NCBI RefSeq assembly: GCF_030412965.1
Contig: NZ_JAUHJQ010000010.1
Span: forward strand, 62,001-126,000
Direction of reading: 5' to 3'
Length of the DNA stretch: 64,000 bases
DNA from: Nocardioides oceani
GTDB lineage: Bacteria > Actinomycetota > Actinomycetes > Propionibacteriales > Nocardioidaceae
The notes under the pieces were generated by a model. It ran no database searches. It saw nothing but the letters and a program-made list of their open reading frames with translations, and was not told where the DNA came from. Positions within the stretch are counted from its first letter, which is position 1. Every line of letters begins with the position of its first letter. A program made the translations under genes and the position numbers. Of the stretch, positions 7,456 to 13,597 are shown in pieces.

Positions 7456-9083
7456 CCGGCTCGCACTCCCGGGGCCTGCGGGCCGACCTGCTGCTCACCA
7501 ACGCCCGGGTGCGGACGCTCGGCGGGCCCGAGCACGACCTGGTCGCCTCGTCAGTCGCGGTCCTGCACGGGCGCGTGGTCGCGCTCGAGGACGTGCCGGC
7601 GCACCGCGTGCTCGACCTCGACGGCGCGGTGGTCGTGCCCGGGTTCCACGACGCGCACAACCACATGGCGTGGTACGGCCTGTCGCTGGCCGAGGTGGAC
7701 CTCCGGCTCCCGTCGCTGGACGAGGTGTACGCCGCGGTCGCGGCGCGGGCGGCGACGCTCGGGCCCGACGCATGGGTCGTCGGCGCGGGCTACGACGAGA
7801 ACAAGCTCAGCGGCCATCCCGACCGCGACGCGCTCGACCGTGCGGCCGGCGGGCGCCGGGTCTGGCTCAAGCACACCTCCGGGCACATGTGCGTCGTCTC
7901 CTCCGCGGTGCTGGCCGACCTCGGGATCGGCGACGCTCCGGTCGACGTCCCGGGCGGTCTGGTGGTCACGGACGCGGCGGGGCGGCCGACCGGCCTGCTG
8001 CAGGAGCAGGCGCAGGCGCTGCTGTCGCGGCTCGTGCTCCCCTACCCGGTCGCCACGCTGGTCGACGCGATCGAGCGGGCGGGCCGCGCCTACCTCGCCG
8101 AGGGGATCACCAGCGTGGTCGAGGCGGGGGTCGGCGGCGGCTGGATCGGGAAGAGCCCGGTGGAGGTGGCGGCGTACCAGGCCGCGCGGGACGCCGGCCG
8201 GCTGCCGGTCCGTGTCGAGCTCATGGTGGCCGCCGACGTCCTGCACCCGCTCGCGGCGCACGAGGAGGACGGGCTCGCGGCCGGCATCGACCTCGGCATC
8301 CGCACCGGGCTCGGCGACGACCGGCTGCGGATCGGCCCGGTCAAGGTCTTCTCCGACGGCTCGCTGATCGGCCACACCTGCGCGCTGACCGAGGACTTCG
8401 CCGACACCCCGGGATCCCGGGGCTACCTGCAGGACGACGCCGACGCGCTGCGGACGCGGATCCTCGACGCCCACCGCTCCGGCTGGCGGGTCGCCGCGCA
8501 CGCGATCGGGGACGCCGCGATCGACCTCGTCCTCGACGCCTACGACGAGGCGCAGCGGCGGTGGCCGCGCCCCGACGTGCGGCACCGCATCGAGCACTTC
8601 GGCGTGGCCCGACCCGACCAGGTGCGGCGCGCGGCCGCGCTCGGCGTCGTGCCGGTCCCCCAGGGACGGTTCGTCGGGGAGATCGGCGACGGCATGCTCC
8701 GCGCGCTCGGGCCCGCCCGGACCGGCTGGGCCTACCGCGGGCGGTCGCTGCTCGACGCCGGCATCGTCGTGCCGGGCAGCTCGGACCGGCCGGTCGTCGA
8801 CGGCCGCCCGCTGCTGGGCATCCACGACCTGGTCAACCGCACGACCGACGGCGGGCAGCCGCTGGGCCGCGAGGAGGCGATGACGGGGCTGGAGGCGCTG
8901 ACGGCGTACACGCTGGGGTCGGCGTACGCCTCGCACCAGGAGCACGAGCGCGGGCAGGTGCTGCCCGGGCGGCTGGCCGACCTCGCCGTGCTCTCCGAGG
9001 ACCCCGCGACGGTCGAGCCGTCGCGGATCCGCGACATCGAGGTGCTGCGCACGGTGCTCGGCGGACGGCTGGTGCACGGATGA
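7452..9083 (+). CDS. Amidohydrolase family 3 (YtcJ-like) metal-dependent hydrolase
   Basis: 543 aa. The N-terminal metal ligands are seen in FHDAHNHMAW (about 60), followed by a TIM-barrel core with HAIGDAAIDLVLD (about 352), RHRIEHFGVA (about 378) and the Asp ligand in VPGSSDRPVV (about 440). This matches the Amidohydro_3 family, cytosolic enzymes that hydrolyse amides, imides or esters. GTG at 7452 overlaps the ligase stop and the TGA overlaps the next ATG, so it is mid-operon. It may release the acid that the ligase activates (for example from an amide xenobiotic or metabolite), which is inference from context. Confidence 0.87.
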   Translation: MTGSHSRGLRADLLLTNARVRTLGGPEHDLVASSVAVLHGRVVALEDVPAHRVLDLDGAVVVPGFHDAHNHMAWYGLSLAEVDLRLPSLDEVYAAVAARAATLGPDAWVVGAGYDENKLSGHPDRDALDRAAGGRRVWLKHTSGHMCVVSSAVLADLGIGDAPVDVPGGLVVTDAAGRPTGLLQEQAQALLSRLVLPYPVATLVDAIERAGRAYLAEGITSVVEAGVGGGWIGKSPVEVAAYQAARDAGRLPVRVELMVAADVLHPLAAHEEDGLAAGIDLGIRTGLGDDRLRIGPVKVFSDGSLIGHTCALTEDFADTPGSRGYLQDDADALRTRILDAHRSGWRVAAHAIGDAAIDLVLDAYDEAQRRWPRPDVRHRIEHFGVARPDQVRRAAALGVVPVPQGRFVGEIGDGMLRALGPARTGWAYRGRSLLDAGIVVPGSSDRPVVDGRPLLGIHDLVNRTTDGGQPLGREEAMTGLEALTAYTLGSAYASHQEHERGQVLPGRLADLAVLSEDPATVEPSRIRDIEVLRTVLGGRLVHG

Positions 9084-9679
9084 GCCCGCTGGTCGAGGCC
9101 GCCGAGCTCTCCCCCGCCGACCTCGCGCAGGTGCGGGGGATCTACGAGGCGTCGTTCCCCGACGAGCTGACCGCGCCGTTCGAGGACCTCCTCGTCGACC
9201 GGCTGCTCGTCCACGTCGACGCGGACGGGCCGGCGGGGCTCGCGCTGGTGCGCGACCTGGGGCCGACGACGTGGACGTTCCTGCGCTACTACGCCGTCGG
9301 GCGGCGCGGCCGCGGCACGGGCTCGACGATGTGGGCGCACCTGGTCGGTCTGCTCGCAGCCGAGGGGCGCACCCGGCTGGTCTGGGACGTCGAGGACCCC
9401 GACGAGCCGGGGCTCTCGCCCGACGCCGTCGACGAGCACCGCCGGCGGATCTCCTTCTACGAGCGGCTGGGCGGCCGGCTGCTGCCGGTGCGGGACTACG
9501 AGCCGCCGCACGACGACGGGCACGCGCCCCGGCTCCTGCTCATGGACGCCTCCCTCGGCCCGCAGCCCGATCCTGCGCCGCTGCGCGAGGTGGTCGAGGC
9601 GGTCTTCCGCTGGCGCTACGGACGGACTGCCGACGACGAGGTCGTGCGCCGCACGTTGGCAGCCAGTGGATTGATCTGA
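9080..9679 (+). CDS. GNAT-family N-acetyltransferase-like protein
   Basis: 199 aa, ATGA overlap with the amidohydrolase gene. A GNAT-like core is seen: YAVGRRGRGTGSTMWAHLV around residue 75 (an R/Q-x-x-G-x-G/A-type acyl-CoA loop) and ISFYERLGGRLL about residue 130. An N-acetyltransferase role is therefore likely but the acceptor is unknown. Last gene of the catabolic operon; the next gene, an aminomutase, has its own -10 box 47 nt downstream. A link to lysine/beta-lysine acetylation is conceivable (see findings) but unproven. Confidence 0.7.
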   Translation: MSPLVEAAELSPADLAQVRGIYEASFPDELTAPFEDLLVDRLLVHVDADGPAGLALVRDLGPTTWTFLRYYAVGRRGRGTGSTMWAHLVGLLAAEGRTRLVWDVEDPDEPGLSPDAVDEHRRRISFYERLGGRLLPVRDYEPPHDDGHAPRLLLMDASLGPQPDPAPLREVVEAVFRWRYGRTADDEVVRRTLAASGLI

Positions 9680-9725
9680 CGAAAGATCCTTCGGCGCGGG
9701 ACTAGGTGTGGCGCAGATCATCCGT

Positions 9726-9731
9726 TACCGT
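9726..9731 (+). promoter_or_regulatory. Leaderless -10 box of the aminomutase gene
   Basis: TACCGT, ending 6 nt before the ATG at 9738. There is no Shine-Dalgarno between, and the box supports the ATG at 9738 over an upstream in-frame GTG at 9708. Confidence 0.55.
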
Positions 9732-9737
9732 CGCCCC

Positions 9738-11144
9738 ATGAGCATCGACACCTCGATCGGCCTGGAGACCGGCCAGCCCTACCCGTACCAGCGGGTCGAG
9801 CTGGTCGAGCCCGACTGGACGCGCTTCCCCGGGTGGCGGGAGGTCACCCGCGCGGACTGGGAGTCGGTGCAGTGGCAGCGCGCGCACTGCATCAAGAACG
9901 TCAAGCAGCTGCGCGACCTCATGGGTGACCTGCTCGACGAGCGGTTCTACGCCGACCTCGAGCAGGACCAGCGCGAGCGGGCCACGATGTCGATGCTGGT
10001 GCCGCCCCAGATGATGAACACGATGGTCCCGCACGCCGTCCCGGCCGGTCCCGGCTCGCTGACGGAGGCCTTCTACGGCGACCCCGTGCGCCACTACATG
10101 ATCCCGGTGCTCTCCGACCGGCGGACGGACTGGCCCTCGCACCCCTACGCCAGCCGGGACTCCCTGCACGAGCACGACATGTGGGTCGCCGAGGGCCTCA
10201 CCCACCGCTACCCGACCAAGGTGCTGGCCGAGCTGCTGCCGACCTGCCCGCAGTACTGCGGGCACTGCACCCGGATGGACCTGGTCGGCAACTCGACGCC
10301 GGCGGTGGACAAGCTGAAGTTCCTCGCGAAGCCGACCGACCGGCTCGAGGCGATGCTCGACTACCTCCGCCGGACGCCGCAGGTCCGCGACGTCGTCGTC
10401 TCCGGTGGCGACGTGGCGAACATGCCCTGGCCGCGGCTCGAGGCCTTCGTGACGGCGCTGCTCGAGGTCGAGAACATCCGCGACATCCGGCTGGCCACCA
10501 AGGCACTGGTCGGCCTGCCGCAGCACTGGCTCCAGGACGACGTCCGCGCCGGCATGGCCCGCGTCGCTGGGCTGGCCCGGGCCCGCGGGGTCTCGCTGGC
10601 GATCCACACCCACGCCAACCACGCGCACTCGGTCACCCCGCTGGTCGCCGACGCGGCGCGGGCGATGCTCGAGGCCGGCGTACGCGACGTGCGGAACCAG
10701 GGGGTGCTGCTGGACGGCGTCAACGCCGACCCGCACGCGCTGCTCGACCTGTCCTTCGCGCTGCTCGACGGCGCCGGGATCATGCCCTACTACTTCTACA
10801 TGTGCGACATGATCCCCGCCGCCGAGCACTGGCGGGTCTCGCTCGGCGACGCGCAGCGGCTGCAGACGGCGATCATGGGCTACCTGCCCGGCTTCGCCAC
10901 GCCGCGGATCGTGTGCGACGTGCCGTTCGTCGGCAAGCGCTGGGTGCACCAGGTGACGTCGTACGACACCGAGCGGGGCGTGTCGTACTGGACGAAGAAC
11001 TACCGCACCTCGATCGAGGCGAACGACCCCGAGGCGCTGACCCGGACCTACGAGTACCACGACCCGATCCACACCCTGCCCGCCGCCGGCCAGGAGTGGT
11101 GGGCCCGCCGGGCCGGCCTCGACGCCGGTCTCTCGCTGGCCTGA
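9738..11144 (+). CDS. KamA-family radical SAM protein (lysine 2,3-aminomutase-like)
   Basis: 468 aa. The [4Fe-4S]/SAM motif CPQYCGHCTR is at 170-179, with Arg179 where lysine 2,3-aminomutase binds the substrate carboxylate. Asp357 (FYMCDM) and Asp394 (IVCDVPFVGK) correspond to the two aspartates that hold the lysine epsilon-amino group, so lysine is a plausible substrate, giving beta-lysine with PLP. Departures from the classical enzyme: the PLP-lysine loop is DVPFVGK instead of DAPGGGGK, and the C-terminal zinc cysteines (CxCxxC) are absent. It converges with an Lrp/AsnC regulator gene, 9 bp apart. Family confident; reaction inferred. Confidence 0.8.
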   Translation: MSIDTSIGLETGQPYPYQRVELVEPDWTRFPGWREVTRADWESVQWQRAHCIKNVKQLRDLMGDLLDERFYADLEQDQRERATMSMLVPPQMMNTMVPHAVPAGPGSLTEAFYGDPVRHYMIPVLSDRRTDWPSHPYASRDSLHEHDMWVAEGLTHRYPTKVLAELLPTCPQYCGHCTRMDLVGNSTPAVDKLKFLAKPTDRLEAMLDYLRRTPQVRDVVVSGGDVANMPWPRLEAFVTALLEVENIRDIRLATKALVGLPQHWLQDDVRAGMARVAGLARARGVSLAIHTHANHAHSVTPLVADAARAMLEAGVRDVRNQGVLLDGVNADPHALLDLSFALLDGAGIMPYYFYMCDMIPAAEHWRVSLGDAQRLQTAIMGYLPGFATPRIVCDVPFVGKRWVHQVTSYDTERGVSYWTKNYRTSIEANDPEALTRTYEYHDPIHTLPAAGQEWWARRAGLDAGLSLA

Positions 11145-11153
11145 GGCCGCCGG

Positions 11154-11633
11154 TCAGCGGTCGCCGAGGTCGGTCTCGGCGGCGCTGACGGGCCGGTTCT
11201 CGTAGAAGGTGTTGAGCACGATCGTGGTGCGCGTGCTGACGTTCGCGGCCGCCCGGATCCGGGCGAGCAACCCCTCGAGCGCCGAGGGCGTCTCGGTGCG
11301 GACCTTGAGGATGTAGGACTCCTCCCCCGCCACCGACCAGCACGACTCGATCTCGGTGATCGCGCGGAGCCGGTCCGGGGAGTCGTCGGGCTGGCTGGGG
11401 TCGATCGGCCGGATCGAGATGAACGCCGTCAGCGGGAGCCCGACCTGCTCGTGGTCGATCGTCGCGCCGTAGCCGAGGATCAGCCCCCGCTGCTCGAGCC
11501 GCTTGACCCGCTGGTGCACCGCGGACGTCGACAGTCCCGTGGCCTTGCCGAGGTCGGTGAACGACATGCGCCCGTCGGTCGCCAGCAGCGCCAGGATGTG
11601 CCGATCGGTCGCCTCGACCTCGCCGCTGCTCAC
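11154..11633 (-). CDS. Lrp/AsnC-family transcriptional regulator
   Basis: 159 aa. An AsnC-type winged helix (ATDRHILALLATDGRMSFTD, then LSTSAVHQRVKRLEQRGLI, about 10-55) is followed by a RAM/AsnC ligand-binding domain containing VAGEESYILKVR and a terminal NTFYENRPV. Such proteins sense amino acids and regulate amino-acid metabolism. GTG at 11633 is preferred over an upstream GTG at 11651 because TAGGGT lies 7 nt before it. It converges with the aminomutase gene, which is a candidate target; this is inferred. Confidence 0.9.
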   Translation of the reverse strand: MSSGEVEATDRHILALLATDGRMSFTDLGKATGLSTSAVHQRVKRLEQRGLILGYGATIDHEQVGLPLTAFISIRPIDPSQPDDSPDRLRAITEIESCWSVAGEESYILKVRTETPSALEGLLARIRAAANVSTRTTIVLNTFYENRPVSAAETDLGDR

Positions 11634-11640
11634 GGCGGCC

Positions 11641-11646
11641 ACCCTA
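11641..11646 (-). promoter_or_regulatory. Leaderless -10 box of the Lrp gene
   Basis: TAGGGT on the minus strand, 7 nt before the GTG at 11633. Confidence 0.55.
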
Positions 11647-11728
11647 GCCACGCTCGGCCGGCCGCGCGCGGGGACCGGTCGATCGCGCGTCGCCGGGCCC
11701 GGCGGTGGCGTTCTGACAGGATGCCGCC

Positions 11729-12655
11729 GTGACCACTCCGCCCGGCCGCCTGATGCTGCTCGACACCGCCTCGATGTACTTCCGGGCCTTCTTCGGCGTG
11801 CCGGAGATCAAGGCGCCCGACGGCACCCCGGTCAACGCCGTGCGAGGGCTGCTGGACTTCATCGCCCGCCTGGTCGACGAGTACCGGCCGACCGACCTGG
11901 TCTGCTGCTGGGACAACGACTGGCGCCCGCAGTGGCGGGTCGACCTGCTGCCGTCGTACAAGGCTCACCGGGTCGTCGAGGTGGTCGCCGGCTCCCCCGA
12001 CGTCGAGGAGGTGCCGGACCCGCTCGAGGTGCAGGTGCCGATCATCCGCGACGTGCTGGCGGCGTACGGCATCCGCGTGCTCGGCGCCGACGGCTACGAG
12101 GCCGACGACGTGATCGGGACGCTGGCCACCGACGCCGGCCAGCCGGTCGACGTGGTCACCGGGGACCGCGACCTGTTCCAGCTCGTCGACGACGAGACCG
12201 ACGTCCGGGTGCTCTACATCGCCCGCGGCGTCGGCCGGCACGAGCGGGTCACCAACGACTGGGTCCGCGAGAAGTACGGCATCGATGCCCGGCAGTACGC
12301 CGACTTCGCGACGCTCCGCGGCGACGCCTCCGACGGCCTGCCCGGCGTGGCCGGCGTCGGCGAGAAGACCGCTGCCAGCCTGCTGGGCCGGCACGGCGAC
12401 ATGGCCGGCATCCGGGCCGCCGCCCTGGACCCCGACTCGGGGATGGCACCGGGGCCGCGGGCGAAGCTCAAGGCCGCGGCCGACTACCTCGAGGTCGCCC
12501 CGCGCGTCGTGGCGGTCGCCCGCGACATCGACCTCGACCGCACGGGCACCGCGCTGCCGCGCACGCCGCGCGACCCCGAGCGGCTCGCCGCCCTGGCCGA
12601 GCAGTGGGCCCTGACCAGCCCCGTGGACCGGCTCAGCGCGGTCCTCGCCGGCTGA
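11729..12655 (+). CDS. Stand-alone 5'-3' exonuclease (DNA polymerase I N-domain-like)
   Basis: 308 aa, equal to just the 5' nuclease domain of DNA polymerase I. Acidic metal-binding clusters are visible: LLDTASMYFRAFFG (about 10), CCWDNDWRP (about 62), DGYEADDVIG (about 128) and VTGDRDLFQLV (about 148). A helix-hairpin-helix follows: DGLPGVAGVGEKTAASLL (about 205). It probably removes flaps or RNA primers, or acts in repair. GTG start; the hexamer CAGGAT precedes it by 6 nt, a weaker version of the leaderless pattern. A separate full-length polA presumably exists elsewhere. Confidence 0.9.
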   Translation: MTTPPGRLMLLDTASMYFRAFFGVPEIKAPDGTPVNAVRGLLDFIARLVDEYRPTDLVCCWDNDWRPQWRVDLLPSYKAHRVVEVVAGSPDVEEVPDPLEVQVPIIRDVLAAYGIRVLGADGYEADDVIGTLATDAGQPVDVVTGDRDLFQLVDDETDVRVLYIARGVGRHERVTNDWVREKYGIDARQYADFATLRGDASDGLPGVAGVGEKTAASLLGRHGDMAGIRAAALDPDSGMAPGPRAKLKAAADYLEVAPRVVAVARDIDLDRTGTALPRTPRDPERLAALAEQWALTSPVDRLSAVLAG

Positions 12656-12679
12656 GCCGGGGGCTCACCGACCCGTCCG

Positions 12680-12685
12680 TACGGT
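12680..12685 (+). promoter_or_regulatory. -10 box of the SDR gene
   Basis: TACGGT, 7 nt before the ATG at 12693. The intervening GGGGAG could alternatively act as a ribosome site. Confidence 0.45.
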
Positions 12686-12692
12686 GGGGAGC

Positions 12693-13349
12693 ATGACCCA
12701 GATCGCCATCGTCGGGGGCCACGGCAAGGTGGCCCAGCACCTCATCACGACGCTCGCCGCGCGGGGTCACACCCCGGTCGCGCTCGTCCGCAAGGAGGAG
12801 TACCGCGACGAGCTCGAGGAGAAGGGCGCCGTCGTCCGCCTCCTCGACATCGAGCAGCAGGACGCGGCCGCGTTCGCCGAGGCGTTCGAGGGCTGCCACG
12901 CCGTCGTCTTCGCCGCGGGTGGCGGAGCGGACGGCGACATCGAGCGCAAGCGCACCGTCGACCTCGGCGGGTCGCTGAAGTCGATCGAGGGCGCTCGGGA
13001 GGCCGGCATCGAGCGCTTCGTCCAGGTCTCCGCCATCGGCGTGGACGCCCCGCTGCCCGACGACACCGAGGACGTCTGGCGTGCGTACGTCGAGGCCAAG
13101 CGCGACGCCGACGCGGCGCTCCGGGACAGCGGGCTGGCCTGGACGATCATCCGCCCCGGCGCCCTCACCGACGACCCCGGCACCGGGCTCGTCACGCTCG
13201 GCGAGTCCGTCGAGCGCGGCGAGGTGACCCGCTCCGACGTCGCCGGTGTCCTGGCCGTCTGCCTCGACGAGGACGCCAGCATCGGCCGGCAGTGGGAGCT
13301 CGTCGGCGGCGACACCCCCATCGCCGACGCCGTCACCTCCGCCTCCTGA
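12693..13349 (+). CDS. NAD(P)H-binding atypical short-chain dehydrogenase/reductase
   Basis: 218 aa. The Rossmann motif IAIVGGHGKVAQHLI is at the N-terminus, then a DxEQQDA acidic turn, FAAGGGADGD (about 70) and FVQVSAIGVDAP, where the usual YxxxK becomes YVEAKRDAD. This matches the NmrA/YwnB-like atypical SDRs (SDR_a5), which bind NAD(P) and often act as redox sensors or reductases. ATG at 12693 is chosen over an ATG three codons upstream because of the -10 spacing. Substrate unknown. Confidence 0.85.
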   Translation: MTQIAIVGGHGKVAQHLITTLAARGHTPVALVRKEEYRDELEEKGAVVRLLDIEQQDAAAFAEAFEGCHAVVFAAGGGADGDIERKRTVDLGGSLKSIEGAREAGIERFVQVSAIGVDAPLPDDTEDVWRAYVEAKRDADAALRDSGLAWTIIRPGALTDDPGTGLVTLGESVERGEVTRSDVAGVLAVCLDEDASIGRQWELVGGDTPIADAVTSAS

Positions 13350-13435
13350 CCCGCCGGTCGAGCAGGCAGGCGCGCCAACGCCGTGTTGTCGAGGCCCGGT
13401 GAGGTGCGGCGAGGTCCGTCGAGGTCCGGGCGAAC

Positions 13436-13510
13436 ACATTCGTTCAATTGTGCGGTTCTAGCCGCCCGGGAGCGCGTTTAACCACAATTTCCGCACAATT
13501 GAACGAATGT
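13436..13510. repeat. Perfect 20-bp inverted repeat of the CGTTCAATTGYGCG family, copy 1
   Basis: The arms 13436-13455 (ACATTCGTTCAATTGTGCGG) and 13491-13510 are exact reverse complements separated by 35 nt. The A/T-rich arms contrast with the ~73% G+C surroundings. The first 40 nt resemble a second locus at 50875-50915 (about 32 of 41 identical). It lies between the convergent SDR and helY genes. Terminator, regulator-binding site or REP-like element are all possible. Confidence 0.75.
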
Positions 13511-13520
13511 CGACGCGCCC

Positions 13521-13560
13521 GACCCGACCGACCCCGCCCCGACCCGACCGACCCCGCCCC
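13521..13560. repeat. Two exact tandem copies of a 20-bp C-rich unit
   Basis: The unit GACCCGACCGACCCCGCCCC occurs at 13521-13540 and 13541-13560, followed by a partial third copy (GACCCC). It immediately precedes the 3' end of helY. The rest of this 248-bp gap, at 13352-13430, holds imperfect GTCGAGG-type repeats resembling degenerate REP sequence. Confidence 0.7.
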
Positions 13561-13597
13561 GACCCCGAATCCGGCCTGGGCAGCGGCTGAGGGTGCT

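Noticed and set aside
9738..11144. Change of substrate specificity through loss of a lysine-binding aspartate in a GVNA segment
   Set aside because: Counting spacings shows the two key aspartates map to FYMCDM and IVCDVPFVGK, both conserved; GVNA is not one of them.
13436..13510. CRISPR array
   Set aside because: Only two inverted arms, not direct repeats with spacers, and no cas genes; the RecB/Cas4-like protein at 33.3 kb is isolated.
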